Shown one piece after another: positions 44,846 to 54,837 of a stretch of DNA of 64,000 nucleotides; position 1 is the stretch's first letter, and each line of letters begins with the position of its first letter. The notes beneath the pieces were generated by a model. That model ran no database searches. It was not told where the DNA came from and saw only the letters and a program-made list of their open reading frames with translations. A program made the position numbers and the translations under genes. This DNA is from an uncultured Pseudomonadales bacterium (GTDB taxonomy: Bacteria > Pseudomonadota > Gammaproteobacteria > Pseudomonadales > Azotimanducaceae): the NCBI GenBank assembly GCA_958296195.1, contig OY282455.1:682001-746000 (forward strand). Reading direction: 5' to 3'.

Positions 44846-46516
44846 ATGAGCGACCAACGCCGCCACTCCTCCATCATCGTCGATGGGGTAACCCAAGCGC
44901 CCAATCGGGCGATGCTATATCCCGTCGGCTTCACCGAAACGGACTTCCAAAGGCCGCAGGTGGGCATCGCCTCGACTTGGAGCATGGTCACCCCATGCAA
45001 CATGCACATCAATGAACTGGCCGAGGCGGCCAGCCGCGGCGCCGATGAAGCCGGGGCCAAGAGCGTGCAGTTCAACACCATTACGGTTTCCGACGGCATC
45101 AGCATGGGCACTCCGGGAATGCGCTACTCCTTGGTGTCCCGGGAGGTCATCGCCGACTCCATTGAAGCGGTGGTCTGCGCTCAAGGCTTCGACGGCTTCG
45201 TCGCCATCGGCGGCTGCGACAAGAACATGCCCGGCTGCGCCATGGCCATGGCCCGCATCGACCGGCCCAGCGTGTTCGTTTACGGCGGCACCATTCAGTT
45301 GGGCGCCCAGCGGCGGGACATCAAATCGGTCTTTGAGGCCGTGGGCCAACAGGCCGCCGGCGCCATCTCGGACATCGAGCTGAAGGAGGTGGAGGCCACC
45401 GCGATACCCGGCCCCGGCTCCTGCGGCGGCATGTACACGGCCAACACCATGGCCTCGGCCATTGAAGCCCTCGGCTTGTCGCTGCCGGGAAGTTCGGCGC
45501 AGGAAGCCGTTTCCGAGGCCAAGCGCAGGGACAGCCATGCGGCCGGCGCCGCGGTGCAGGGGCTTCTTGAGCGCGGCATCAAGCCCAGCGACATCCTAAG
45601 CCGGGAAGCCTTCGAGAACGCGATTGCCGTCACCATCGCTTTGGAAGGCTCCACCAACGCCGTCCTGCACCTACTGGCCATCGCCAGCGCCGCCGGCGTA
45701 CCGCTGGAGCTTGACGACTTCACGCGAATAGGCAAGCGGGTGCCGGTGCTGGCGGACATACGCCCGGCCGGGCGCTTCGGCATGAGCGAACTCATCGCCA
45801 TCGGCGGCATTCAGCCCTTGATGAAGACGTTGCTGGACGCCGGCCTGCTGCACGGCGGCTGCTTGACGGTCACCGGCAAAACCTTGGCGGAGAATTTGGC
45901 GGCGGTGGCGCCCTATCCGGCGGAACAGGAGATCATCCGGTCGCTCGACAACCCCATCAAGCCGGACAGCCACTTGGTGGTGCTCTACGGCAATCTCGCC
46001 AGCGAAGGCGCAGTGGCCAAGATCACGGGACATGAGGGCCTGCGCTTCACCGGCGTGGCGCGTTGCTTCCACGGCGAGGAAGCGGCCATGCAGGCAATTC
46101 TGGGCGGCGCCGTCGGCAAGGGGGATGTGGTGGTGGTGCGCTATGAAGGCCCGAGAGGCGGCCCCGGCATGAGGGAGATGCTCTCGCCCACCAGCGCCAT
46201 CATCGGGCGCGGGCTTGGCGAGCATGTGGCCCTGATCACCGATGGCCGCTTCTCCGGCGCCTCCCACGGGTTCGTGATCGGCCATGTGACGCCGGAAGCC
46301 TTTGACGGCGGCCCCATCGCGCTGCTTGAGGACGGCGACCAAATCATCATCGACGCCGACCGCCGGGAGCTCAACGTGGCCTTAAGCGACGCCGAGCTGG
46401 CGGCAAGGCGCAAGCGCTGGCGGCAGCCAAAACCCTACGCCAGCAAGGGGCTGCTGGCCAAATACGCCAAACAGGTCAGCTCCGCCAGCCGCGGGGCGGT
46501 GACGGACCTGAATTGA
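44846..46516 (+). CDS. ilvD: dihydroxy-acid dehydratase
   Basis: A 556-residue Fe-S dehydratase with [30 protein letters not shown] and [17 protein letters not shown]. It makes the 2-oxoacid precursors of valine and isoleucine. GGAG lies upstream of ATG 44846. Confidence 0.97.
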   Translation: MSDQRRHSSIIVDGVTQAPNRAMLYPVGFTETDFQRPQVGIASTWSMVTPCNMHINELAEAASRGADEAGAKSVQFNTITVSDGISMGTPGMRYSLVSREVIADSIEAVVCAQGFDGFVAIGGCDKNMPGCAMAMARIDRPSVFVYGGTIQLGAQRRDIKSVFEAVGQQAAGAISDIELKEVEATAIPGPGSCGGMYTANTMASAIEALGLSLPGSSAQEAVSEAKRRDSHAAGAAVQGLLERGIKPSDILSREAFENAIAVTIALEGSTNAVLHLLAIASAAGVPLELDDFTRIGKRVPVLADIRPAGRFGMSELIAIGGIQPLMKTLLDAGLLHGGCLTVTGKTLAENLAAVAPYPAEQEIIRSLDNPIKPDSHLVVLYGNLASEGAVAKITGHEGLRFTGVARCFHGEEAAMQAILGGAVGKGDVVVVRYEGPRGGPGMREMLSPTSAIIGRGLGEHVALITDGRFSGASHGFVIGHVTPEAFDGGPIALLEDGDQIIIDADRRELNVALSDAELAARRKRWRQPKPYASKGLLAKYAKQVSSASRGAVTDLN

Positions 46517-46710
46517 CGCCGCGCCCAAGCCGAAGATGCGCAACCGCAAGGTAAGGCCCAACGCAACAACGTCCGTCCAGCGTTCGTAAGAACTATCTGG
46601 ACCCAAGGCCGCACGACAAAGTTAGGCGGGCGCACGGCGGCCCCCCGCCTAAACGGGCGACAAGGCCGCCGCTGCCAACTGGCCGCTCGGCGGTGCTTAT
46701 TTAGTGTGCC

Positions 46711-46727
46711 GGCCGGCGGAACCGGCC
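46711..46727 (-). terminator. hairpin downstream of the RRM gene
   Basis: GGCCGG and CCGGCC pair around CGGAA, 11 bases after the RRM stop on the minus strand. No T-run follows, so it is at best a weak terminator or RNA-stabilising hairpin. The rest of 46517-46737 shows no gene. Confidence 0.3.
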
Positions 46728-46737
46728 AGCGAGCCGA

Positions 46738-47007
46738 CTAGCGATGGCCTCGGTCCCGGGAATCCCGGGAGCGTTCCTTCGCTTGGCTAACGCGCAAGCG
46801 CCGCCCCTTCACTTCCGTCTCGTTCAGCGCCGTGATTGCGGTGCGGCCGTCATCATCGGCCATCTCCACGAACCCGAACCCTCGGGAACGCCCAGTCTCC
46901 CGGTCCATCACCACATTAGCCGACTGAACTGCGCCGTGCTCGGCGAACAGTTCCTCAAGCTGCGGATCATCAATGCCCCACGGGAGGTTGCCCACGTAAA
47001 TCTTCAT
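46738..47007 (-). CDS. RRM-domain RNA-binding protein
   Basis: An 89-residue protein that is almost one RNA-recognition motif: RNP2 in MKIYVGNLPW and RNP1 in SRGFGFVEM, with a basic RKERSRDSRDRGHR-like tail. Such proteins are typical of cold-regulated RNA chaperones in cyanobacteria and proteobacteria. ATG 47007 sits directly after GGAACAAGGA; a TTG at 47031 would add eight residues. Confidence 0.92.
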   Translation of the reverse strand: MKIYVGNLPWGIDDPQLEELFAEHGAVQSANVVMDRETGRSRGFGFVEMADDDGRTAITALNETEVKGRRLRVSQAKERSRDSRDRGHR

Positions 47008-47257
47008 TCCTTGTTCCAAACCTAAAGCCAATTAACCAAGGCCGACTCCGTTGCGCCGCCTCAAGGACAACACACTAAGCCAGCCGCACACCTGGGACAC
47101 CGCAAAGAACAAAGAACAAGAAACCACGGGTTTCACCCACTTGAACATCAAGGCGGAGAGCCAAGTCGCCGCCACCTTACGCCAAAGCGCGGCCCAAAAC
47201 AATCAAGTTTTTTAATGAATTCGGCTTGGCGCAAACGCGACAGCGGTTTGCCGTTGG

Positions 47258-48112
47258 TCATTCCCTCGCCAAAAGAGCCAGACTGGTGAGGTTCGACCCG
47301 CCGGGCTGCGTCGGCCAGGGCAACGCACCTAGGGGCAAGGCGACCAGGTGGGCGCCTTGCCGGCGCAGACAGCGCACGGCGAGGTAGGAGTCAGAGTTAA
47401 CGCGCTCTCCCGCCCGCAGGGGTTTCTTGCCCGGAAAGTAGGAATGAATCAACAGTTGTCCGCCCGGCCGCAGCGCCCTGATGGCCAGCGCGATGTCCCG
47501 GTAGGCGATGTCCGCGGCGGGGGCGTGGTCCAGGAGGATGAAATCGAACTCCGTTTCGCGCCCGCGCAGATAGTCTGTGGACCGGGCGATGGAAAATTCG
47601 ACCATGTCAGCACAGCCCAGCCGGGTCAGCATCTCCCGGGGCGGCGTGGAGATGCGGTATCGTTTCGCCTCGGCGGTGGCGGGATTGTTGACGTCAAACA
47701 AGTCCACGGTGACTAGGCGGGGAGGGCGGCCTACGTTCCGGTAGTCCCGCATGGCCATGGCGGCATGTAAGGTGGATGCGCCGCAGTTGGTGCCGATTTC
47801 CAGAATGAAGCGCGGTTGAAAACGGCGAATCAGATGGTAGATCGCCCGGCAGCTTTCGGGGTCCATGGCGTGAATCCCCGGCATGTATTCAAAGACTTCA
47901 CTTATCGAGGTTTTCGCCTTTCCCCAGCCATCGGCCATGCCGTCGCCTTGAAGCAGTTCCGAGAATGAAATCTCCGCCGCCCTGGGAAGCGGGGCAACGT
48001 CCGCCGTCATTACCGGCACCCGGTTGAGCCGCCGGGCATGGACCACCCGGCGGAGCGCGCCATGCACCCGCGCCGGGAGGATATTGCGGACCAGCCTTTT
48101 CAATGCTCTCAT
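47258..48112 (-). CDS. class I SAM-dependent methyltransferase (Methyltransf_24-like)
   Basis: About 284 residues, with the SAM loop FILEIGTNCGASTLHAAMAM, LVTVDLFD and FDFILLDHAP followed by LRPGGQLLIHSYF. This is the CmcI/Methyltransf_24 type, often methylating sugars in glycan clusters. ATG 48112 is chosen because the upstream extension is Cys/Arg-rich and atypical. It opens the glycan region on the opposite strand to the other genes. Confidence 0.85.
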   Translation of the reverse strand: MRALKRLVRNILPARVHGALRRVVHARRLNRVPVMTADVAPLPRAAEISFSELLQGDGMADGWGKAKTSISEVFEYMPGIHAMDPESCRAIYHLIRRFQPRFILEIGTNCGASTLHAAMAMRDYRNVGRPPRLVTVDLFDVNNPATAEAKRYRISTPPREMLTRLGCADMVEFSIARSTDYLRGRETEFDFILLDHAPAADIAYRDIALAIRALRPGGQLLIHSYFPGKKPLRAGERVNSDSYLAVRCLRRQGAHLVALPLGALPWPTQPGGSNLTSLALLARE

Positions 48113-48540
48113 GTCCACGCGGTAAGCCGTCGCTGGGCTGCGGATACGCCGATGGCAAGCATAGCACCCCGCCCGCTGAAGGTTGGGCACGAGTTCACGG
48201 ACACCCGTTTGGCCGGCTTCCGGGGCTGTTCCGCCTTGGCCTTGACGGAGGGGCAGGCCCTTGGCGCTGCGCCATCAGTCGTGCCGCCAGCGGCGTTGTG
48301 CTGACGCACACCAGCAAACATTCGGCCTTTCTATTGGAGCAGCGGAGTGCCGAAGGCATAATGAAGGTCAATATGCGGAGGAGAACGCTCATCAACTACG
48401 GCAGGGCAAGCCGGCCCCCTTAGGGAGTCGGATGGGCTCCCCACTCCGTCAGCGGCACGAACAACGCGGGCGGCCCTAGTGGGATGCGGCACCATGAACA
48501 TCAAAAGTCGGCAAACTTCGAGTCCTGAAGGTTATTCCAT
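48113..48540. other. 428-bp gap between divergent glycan genes
   Basis: No convincing gene is seen. A 20-codon open frame (48361-48423) and longer antisense frames lack recognisable protein features. It presumably holds divergent promoters for the methyltransferase and the GT2 gene, but no clear consensus boxes were found. Confidence 0.5.
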
Positions 48541-49557
48541 ATGAACACTTCCTTCCCCCGCGTATCGGTAATAATTCCGGTGCGCAATGCCGAAGCGACC
48601 ATAATTCCCACCCTTGACTCGATATTCGCTCAGAACTATGAGGGGCCGATGGAGGTCATCGTCGCCGACGGCTCCGAGACTCCAGCCGTGTCCGAACTTA
48701 TCCGACGGTCTCACCCGTCGGTGAAGTTGGTCTCCAATCCGGGAAGAACCCTCGTGCCCGGCGCCAACACAGCGTTTCGGGCGGCCACCGGAGACATCAT
48801 GGTGCGGTGCGACGCCCATACAACCCTTTCGCCCAGTTATGTGAGCCGCGCCGTGGAAACCCTGGAGCGAACCGGGGCGGCAAACGTCGGCGGGCGGCAA
48901 CTCGCGGTGGGAACCACCCCCTTCGAGCGAACGGTGGCTCTGGCCATGACCACCCTATTGGGAGTGGGCGACGCTCGCCATCGGATGGGCGGGCAGGAGG
49001 GTGCCTCCGACACCGCCTATCTGGGCGTGTTCTCGCGTAAGACGCTGGAGGAAATGGGCGGGGGCTATGCCAACCTGGCTTGGAACGAGGACTATGAGTT
49101 CAACTACCGGTTGCGCAAGCAGGGAAAGGTCGTCTGGTTCGATCCTGGACTGGTGGTGAACTACCGGCCCCGCGGCACGTTCCGGACGCTGGCGCGGCAG
49201 TATTTCAACTATGGTCGAGGGAAGTCGGCGGTTGTCATGAGGCATCCAGGCTCGCTTCGCCCTCGCCAACTTGCCGCTCCCGGGTTGGTGCTGGGCTTGG
49301 CGGCCGGGGTGGCGCTGGCTCTGGCCGGATTCCCTTGGCTGTTGGCGACGCTGCTGCTTGCTTACGTTCCGACCCTCGCAGTCGGCGCTGCGCTCGTGGG
49401 CTTGCGGCGACGGGACGCGATGGCCTTCCTCCTTCCGCTGGCGCTGGCGACCATGCACCTGAGCTGGGGGATAGGCTTCTTCATTCCGTCCTTACTACCC
49501 CCCCCCCCCCCCCCGCATATTCAGGGCGCTCATGAAGTGATGCGGGAATCGCGTTGA
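48541..49557 (+). CDS. GT2 glycosyltransferase with C-terminal membrane helices, ending in a poly-C tract
   Basis: A 338-residue GT2 protein: RVSVIIPVRNAEATIIPTL, then VIVADGSE and VRCDAHTTLS, catalytic-loop WNEDYEFNYRL, and two to three membrane helices near 240-320. It adds a sugar to a polyprenyl-linked or growing glycan. The last residues are encoded by a run of 17 C; with 16 or 18 C the ends become RIFRALMK or AYSGRS. In the present frame the stop at 49557 touches the TTG start region of the next gene. ATG 48541 has GAAGG nine bases upstream. Confidence 0.9.
   Translation: MNTSFPRVSVIIPVRNAEATIIPTLDSIFAQNYEGPMEVIVADGSETPAVSELIRRSHPSVKLVSNPGRTLVPGANTAFRAATGDIMVRCDAHTTLSPSYVSRAVETLERTGAANVGGRQLAVGTTPFERTVALAMTTLLGVGDARHRMGGQEGASDTAYLGVFSRKTLEEMGGGYANLAWNEDYEFNYRLRKQGKVVWFDPGLVVNYRPRGTFRTLARQYFNYGRGKSAVVMRHPGSLRPRQLAAPGLVLGLAAGVALALAGFPWLLATLLLAYVPTLAVGAALVGLRRRDAMAFLLPLALATMHLSWGIGFFIPSLLPPPPPPHIQGAHEVMRESR
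49498..49514. repeat. C17 homopolymer tract
   Basis: 17 consecutive C bases near the 3' end of the GT2 gene, 40 bases before the next gene. Length changes would alter the last ~10 residues and the distance between the stop and the next start (49535, 49540 or 49557). Confidence 0.9.
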
Positions 49558-49574
49558 CCGGGAAAGAGAGCCGA

Positions 49575-50645
49575 GTGCCCGGCATCCTGCTCATCGCTCC
49601 GATACAGAAGACCGGGGCGTCCGATACCAACGTAGTCGGGGGCAACAAGGTGATGGCCGACGAGCAGGTACAGGAATTGGGGGTGCGCGGCTTCGAGGTG
49701 GACGTCATCGACACGTCGGGGGGCGTGACCAATCTACCCACCTGGAGAATCAAGGCCAATCGTCTGGCGAGGGTCCTGAGAGTAGCCTGGGGCGCCGCAG
49801 GGAAGCTATGGCGCTCCGATGTCGTGTTCCTCATCATCGCGCCCTGGTCGGCGCTGAGCCTGGCATCTTTCCTGTGGGTCGTGTGCAAGATGACGCGCAG
49901 GCCCCTGGCGCTGCGTATCACCGGGGGCGACATGATGGTGGATTACCTGGGATATGGCGCGTTCGCAAACTGGCTGGCCAACCGGACCTATATGCGCTCT
50001 TCTCTGGTGTACGTGGAAACGCAGCATCTGCGCCGCAGCTTCGACAACCGGGGCAACTTCAGGTGGTTCCCGAATACGAGAAGCATGGAGGCACCCGCCC
50101 GGACCGGGCGCGACAGGGTGGAAAAGTTGATTTTCGTTGCTCGTCTGCATATGGAAAAGGGACTGGCCGAAGCCCTTGAGGCGTGCCGCCACCTGCCGGA
50201 GAATTGTCATCTCAACGTCTTCGGACCCGGCATGTCCGACACGGATTTCTCCCTGTTCGAGGGGCATCCCAGGGCGACCTACGGCGGCGTCCTGGACCCG
50301 GCGGAAATACCGCGGGTCCTCAGTGAACACGACCTGCTGGTGTATCCCAGCTACTACCGGAGCGAGGGTTACCCCGGCGCTATCCTCGAAGCCTTCCAGT
50401 GCGGCCTGCCCGTCGTCGCCGCCAAGTGGGGCGGCGTTGCTGAGCTGGTCAAGCACGAAGAGAGCGGGCTGCTGGTGGAACCCCGTTCCGCAGCGGAAGT
50501 CGAGTCCGCGATCAAGCGGCTGCTGGACGAGCCGGAGTTGTACCGGCGGCTCTGCGAGGGAGCAAGACAGCGAGGAAACCAATTTCGGAGCGCCAACTGG
50601 TATGATCGCGTCGCCGCCGATCTGCGCGGCCTGTGCCGGAACTAG
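49575..50645 (+). CDS. GT4 glycosyltransferase
   Basis: About 356 residues of GT-B type: VPGILLIAPIQKTGASDTNVVGGNK-like N-terminus (acceptor side, KTGASDTNVVGG), LIFVARLHMEKGLAEAL and a donor site with SEGYPGAILEAFQCGLPVVA. It transfers a sugar in glycan assembly. GTG 49575 is favoured by the family start; a TTG at 49554 that overlaps the GT2 stop would couple the two genes. It is followed 81 bp later by the radical SAM gene. Confidence 0.9.
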   Translation: MPGILLIAPIQKTGASDTNVVGGNKVMADEQVQELGVRGFEVDVIDTSGGVTNLPTWRIKANRLARVLRVAWGAAGKLWRSDVVFLIIAPWSALSLASFLWVVCKMTRRPLALRITGGDMMVDYLGYGAFANWLANRTYMRSSLVYVETQHLRRSFDNRGNFRWFPNTRSMEAPARTGRDRVEKLIFVARLHMEKGLAEALEACRHLPENCHLNVFGPGMSDTDFSLFEGHPRATYGGVLDPAEIPRVLSEHDLLVYPSYYRSEGYPGAILEAFQCGLPVVAAKWGGVAELVKHEESGLLVEPRSAAEVESAIKRLLDEPELYRRLCEGARQRGNQFRSANWYDRVAADLRGLCRN

Positions 50646-50726
50646 ATCCCACACGAGCGGTTGGGAGGCAGGATGAACCGGGTTCCCGGGGCGGTGCCAA
50701 CCTTCGACCCGAAGGAGCATAGCAGC

Positions 50727-51872
50727 ATGACAGCATCCCGGGACAACGATCATCTCTTGGCGGAAGATATCTCCTCTCGGGCGATTACCGTGAAGTCCTT
50801 TCCGTCCGTAATGTACCTCGAGGCGACGCGCGGGTGTCCATATACCTGCATCATGTGCAAAGTGCCCGACGAACACGGCAGAAAGTCGGTCGACGTCAGT
50901 CAAGACTTGCTCGACAGAGTAAGCCCGTATTTCCAATATCTGGAAATATTGGGCATTCATCTGTATGGCGAACCCCTGCTCAGCCGCAGCATCGATTACT
51001 TCATTGAGGCGACGCGCACGAACGACTGTTTTCTGCACATGAACTCCACCGGCTTCTTGCTTAGACCCAAATTGGCCGACCGCCTCCTGGCGACCAAGCT
51101 CCACATCATATTCTCCATCCACGCCGGAACATCTGCGACCTACCGGAAGATCATGGGGCAGGATCTACAACGGGTCATCGACAATATCTCTTACCTGACT
51201 GGAAAAAGCGCCCAGAGCGGTTCCCCGGACAACGAGTTCTGGTTCAGCTACATCGTCGTGAAGGAAACGGTAAACGAGATCGACGACTTTCTACTGCTAG
51301 CCCATCGCGCGGGAGTTTCCAAGGTGCGGTTCATGAAGCTGGATCCGAACCTGAAGATTCTAAAGGGAGCGTATCGTGATGCTGAAGACTTCGTTTATCG
51401 GTATCACCAGCAGTTCAATCGAGAGGTCGGCCAGGCATTCCTCGAACAGTTGCCGCGTGTTCGGGAACGGGCGCAGGAACTGGGCATCACCATTGAGACT
51501 GGCAACATGGAATTCGCCGCTGCTCATGGCGTGAGCCTGAAACAAATGATGCACCGGGCACCGAGGCTGCTTCCCATCAATCCCAATATGTTACCGCTTG
51601 TGAAGCGGCGAGTTGCCCCCTACGGAGGCTGCTTGGCTCCTTGGGCAGGGCAGATTCAGATCGGTCAGGACGGCAACGTAAACCTCTGCTGCTCCGCCAG
51701 ATACAGCTTGGGAAATGTCTTCGAAAAGAGCTTGGAGGAAATCTGGAATGACCACCGGATACGCGCTATAAGAGGCGATTTTCACAATGGTCTGTTCCCA
51801 CGAACGTGCGGCTATTGCAAGGGAGTGTCGGCCGATGAGTACGGCGTCAAAATCGTCGGCCGCCATGCCTGA
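50727..51872 (+). CDS. radical SAM/SPASM protein
   Basis: About 381 residues. The radical SAM cluster motif is RGCPYTCIMCK (CxxxCxxC), and a SPASM-like auxiliary cluster is suggested by GGCLAPWAGQ, NLCCSARY and RTCGYCKG. SPASM proteins in glycan clusters can oxidise or epimerise sugar or peptide groups; the reaction here is unknown. ATG 50727 has AAGGAG upstream. Its last ~13 codons recur, mutated, at 62382-62426. Confidence 0.9.
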   Translation: MTASRDNDHLLAEDISSRAITVKSFPSVMYLEATRGCPYTCIMCKVPDEHGRKSVDVSQDLLDRVSPYFQYLEILGIHLYGEPLLSRSIDYFIEATRTNDCFLHMNSTGFLLRPKLADRLLATKLHIIFSIHAGTSATYRKIMGQDLQRVIDNISYLTGKSAQSGSPDNEFWFSYIVVKETVNEIDDFLLLAHRAGVSKVRFMKLDPNLKILKGAYRDAEDFVYRYHQQFNREVGQAFLEQLPRVRERAQELGITIETGNMEFAAAHGVSLKQMMHRAPRLLPINPNMLPLVKRRVAPYGGCLAPWAGQIQIGQDGNVNLCCSARYSLGNVFEKSLEEIWNDHRIRAIRGDFHNGLFPRTCGYCKGVSADEYGVKIVGRHA

Positions 51873-51880
51873 GGTCGTGC
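51836..51880. repeat. left copy of 45-bp direct repeat (radical SAM gene 3' end)
   Basis: Covers the end of the radical SAM gene. It matches 62382-62426 at 39 of 45 positions, with an exact 21-bp core (51843-51863). See the right copy. Confidence 0.85.
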
Positions 51881-52126
51881 GCCAACTGACTGATGGACGG
51901 TCCCGTGTGCTCTCGTCGCCGGATATGCGCCAAACACAGAAGTTGCCCGCAGGCTTCGTGGCCGACCCATGTGTGACCGAACATCGGAGCGCCGATCATC
52001 ATCTACTTGATCGCCATCGGCTGGGCGGTCATCGCCGAGGCACCGCTAGCTTCCCAGGCTCGGGCTACCGCACGGCGCACGGAGTCGGGGCTGCTGGCCA
52101 AACAGACGTGACCCGAGGGTAAACGT
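51873..52126. other. 254-bp gap, possible short gene remnant
   Basis: Contains one stretch reading PNIGAPIIIYLIAIGWAVI (about 51978-52034) that continues to a stop at about 52110. It has a stop just before it and no ATG, so it may be a remnant of a membrane protein or chance. GAGGG before ATG 52127 serves the next gene. Confidence 0.4.
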
Positions 52127-53767
52127 ATGTTGCAGCTTGTTCCGTTACTCTGGAGAAGAGTCGAGTTCGCATCGGTCCCCTGCATCGCCTTCTCCTTCTG
52201 GGCGCTGGCCGTCCTAGTCCATATAAAACTGCAAGGCGGTATGATAGAGCCGCTCGTCCTTGGGACGATGCTCCTGTGTTGCCTGCTCCTGCTGGGTTTC
52301 GTGAGCCTCCGTTGGTGGAAGTCTCTTGGAACGCCTGGATGGTTCCTCCTCGCCTCGATCGCGTCCTACCTCTTCATTTCCTCCAGCGTTTCGCTCGCCA
52401 CCGACGCCGAATTGATGGTCAAGGACGTGGCGCGTCAAGGCTTTTTCCTCCTCGTCACCCTAGCCGCCATACTTGGCGGCCGCGAGCTGCTGGAGCGAAT
52501 TGGGGCCGAGATGTTGTTGAAGTGGACGCTCGTGATTCTGATGGCAAGCTGCGCCGTTGTTCTGGCCTCGCCGTTGCTGCGCGACATTGGCCTACTGCCG
52601 GAGTACCGGCATCCCTATCGCATGACTGGCACTTTTACCAACCCCAACGACGCGGGCTTCATCGCTTGCCTGACGGCAGCGCTGGCGTTGGCATTTCAAT
52701 CCAACGGACGGCAACGCCCACTTGGGTATCTGGCCCTGGTCCTGGGATGTGCCGCGGGACTCTCATCGGTTTCTTATACAGCGGCCATTGTTCTGGGCGT
52801 AATATTGATTTTGTTCCTGCTGCTGAACGTCCGCCGCCTGAGACAAGACCTCTTGCATACCGGCCTGATCGTTCTGTGCATGGCCGGCGTCCTGGTCTGG
52901 CTCATTCCGGGGCCGCCGATAGCGTATACCGACGAGGCCTGGGTTGTTGACTCGTACGAAGCGAAGCGGGTCGGAGACACCATCACCGTTTTCCTGGTTC
53001 ACGACAAGTCCCACAGGGCTGACGACAATCCGGTCAATCCTTGGCGATGGCAGCGGGCCGACGCCCGACCCGGCGATGCCGATACGCCCGACGATGCCAC
53101 TTGGACCAACATCGAAGGCGCACGCTCGCCCAACTACACCCCGGCGGACGAAGACGGAGGCAAGTTCTTGCGCGCCTGGGTGTCCTACGAGAAGAACGGC
53201 ATGACGCGACGGGTTCAGACGAAGGCCATAGGCCCGATACTGGCGGCATCCGCAGCGACCGCGACGGATGCCGACGCGCTGGTCCATCTACTGAAGGAAC
53301 CAGGCGAGACTGTGGCGGCTTTCCGAGGCAAAGACGATTCCAACTACAGCAGTAGGAGTTCTCTATCGAGACGAATGCTCCTGTGGGAGATAGGCTTCGA
53401 CAAGGTCCTGGAATCGCCCATCGCAGGTCACGGCTTGTATCAGCTCCACTATATGGAGGGCGCCCCTGTCGGACACCATGGGAGACCGACCGGGGTCCAC
53501 AATGTCTACCTGATGCTGTTTGGCGAAGCGGGCATGATTCCACTGGCACTATACCTGCTATCTCTGTTTTTCTTGATGCGGTTGCTTTGGACGGTGCCGA
53601 AGTCCCTAGGCAGAGACTTGGTCGTCGGATGGGTTATTGTGATGGGTCTGTGCGGCCTGACATATCACCATTTACTCACGATGGGGGCCTACAATTTCAT
53701 TATCGGTCTGGCGTGCGCCACGGCGGCGTTCCTCGTTCAGAAGCAAAGAGACCCAACGGCGGCGTGA
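52127..53767 (+). CDS. O-antigen ligase/polymerase-like protein with an Ig-like insert
   Basis: A 546-residue membrane protein. About ten helices in residues 1-270 and more in 440-540 match the Wzy/WaaL fold, with the conserved VHNVYLMLFGEAGMIPLA region near residue 465. Between them (about 270-390) is a soluble segment including WRWQRAD, NIEGARSPNYTPADEDGGK and LRAWVSYEKNG, a pattern of bacterial Ig-like domains. It may polymerise or ligate glycan while binding a surface partner. The Ig insert is unusual for this family. Confidence 0.85.
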   Translation: MLQLVPLLWRRVEFASVPCIAFSFWALAVLVHIKLQGGMIEPLVLGTMLLCCLLLLGFVSLRWWKSLGTPGWFLLASIASYLFISSSVSLATDAELMVKDVARQGFFLLVTLAAILGGRELLERIGAEMLLKWTLVILMASCAVVLASPLLRDIGLLPEYRHPYRMTGTFTNPNDAGFIACLTAALALAFQSNGRQRPLGYLALVLGCAAGLSSVSYTAAIVLGVILILFLLLNVRRLRQDLLHTGLIVLCMAGVLVWLIPGPPIAYTDEAWVVDSYEAKRVGDTITVFLVHDKSHRADDNPVNPWRWQRADARPGDADTPDDATWTNIEGARSPNYTPADEDGGKFLRAWVSYEKNGMTRRVQTKAIGPILAASAATATDADALVHLLKEPGETVAAFRGKDDSNYSSRSSLSRRMLLWEIGFDKVLESPIAGHGLYQLHYMEGAPVGHHGRPTGVHNVYLMLFGEAGMIPLALYLLSLFFLMRLLWTVPKSLGRDLVVGWVIVMGLCGLTYHHLLTMGAYNFIIGLACATAAFLVQKQRDPTAA

Positions 53768-53860
53768 CGGCGAGCGGGGCAAATATCAGGTTATGTGGAG
53801 TTCGCGTGGAATTGAATCATAGTTCCGAAGTTTTTTGCGGCTATCGCGCCGGGTAGGAAC

Positions 53861-54745
53861 GTGTACGACTATCTACTTGTCGTGGGGCCTGGGCGGTCGG
53901 GGAGCGAATTCCTGTACCGGCTCTTGAGAGGCCATCCCAGCTTCGTCTTCCCTGAAATCAAGGAGCGGTACTACTACCGCTCTCCAAGTGCGTTCAGGCG
54001 GGCGCGGAAACGGCTAGATGGGCAAGGGCGGGGTCATCTCCTGTGTGACGTGGCCAATTTGGCCTATGCTGACGCCAAGCTGTCCCGCAGTGTCGAAGCT
54101 CTAAGGGAAGAGGGTTTCAGGATATTGCTGGTGGTGCTTCTCAGAGACCACCAGGACCGCGCAATTTCGATGATGCAATTCCGCAGAAGCCGGGCGGAGC
54201 TTTCAGCGCTCTTGGGCGCACGGCGGCTGGAGGCGGCGGTGGTACGCGATAGATTGACCTCCGAGCGCTTGGCGGATGTTTTCCGGATCAATGTTGACAT
54301 CCTGACGCTCCATTTTTCTGCTATTACCAAGGATGCCGGCGCCGTGATGGCCGTCTTGCCTCCCCTCTGCGGAGTGCCGAAATTCGACCACACTCCACAA
54401 CAAGCCGTGAACCAGGCGGTTGCTCCTAGGTCTTTGTGGCTCTCGGCCTTTGGGCACTTGTGCGGCGTTGCTCTGCGCCTTCTTGGCTTCAGGCGTTTAT
54501 TGGCGCGAATCAAGGAAAGCAAGGTGGTCAACAAGGTGTTCTTCGTTCCCCTAACCGACGATGCGGAAAGGCACCGCCTCTCTGATGAATCCTTGAGGAT
54601 GTTGGACGCTTCGGCCGCTGCGTGCCGCTGGATGGTCAAGGGCTCATCCCGGCAGGTGAGGGAGGGGATATACTTGCGAAAAGCAGGGCAGCGGGACGAT
54701 GCTGCTTCCGGTGGTCGAGCATCTTCAAGGCTCACGCCGTTGTAG
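53861..54745 (+). CDS. sulfotransferase-family protein
   Basis: A 294-residue protein whose start YDYLLVVGPGRSGSEFLYRLL has the 5'-phosphosulfate-binding loop and whose VVLLRDHQDRAISMMQF matches the 3'-phosphate-binding region. It probably sulfates a glycan using PAPS. GTG 53861 follows TAGGAAC. Codon use is less GC-extreme than in the next genes, marking a compositional border near 54.75 kb. Confidence 0.85.
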   Translation: MYDYLLVVGPGRSGSEFLYRLLRGHPSFVFPEIKERYYYRSPSAFRRARKRLDGQGRGHLLCDVANLAYADAKLSRSVEALREEGFRILLVVLLRDHQDRAISMMQFRRSRAELSALLGARRLEAAVVRDRLTSERLADVFRINVDILTLHFSAITKDAGAVMAVLPPLCGVPKFDHTPQQAVNQAVAPRSLWLSAFGHLCGVALRLLGFRRLLARIKESKVVNKVFFVPLTDDAERHRLSDESLRMLDASAAACRWMVKGSSRQVREGIYLRKAGQRDDAASGGRASSRLTPL

Positions 54746-54837
54746 CGCGCCCAAGCGATCAAGTTGATCACCCGGACGGTCAGTCCCGCCTTATCCAAAC
54801 TGCCCCTGTGCGTGGGCGCAAAGCGCTGGAGCGTCTG

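Noticed and set aside
48361-48423. 20-codon open frame starting MKVNMRRRTLINYG
   Set aside because: Too short, no ribosome-binding site of note and no feature beyond basic residues.
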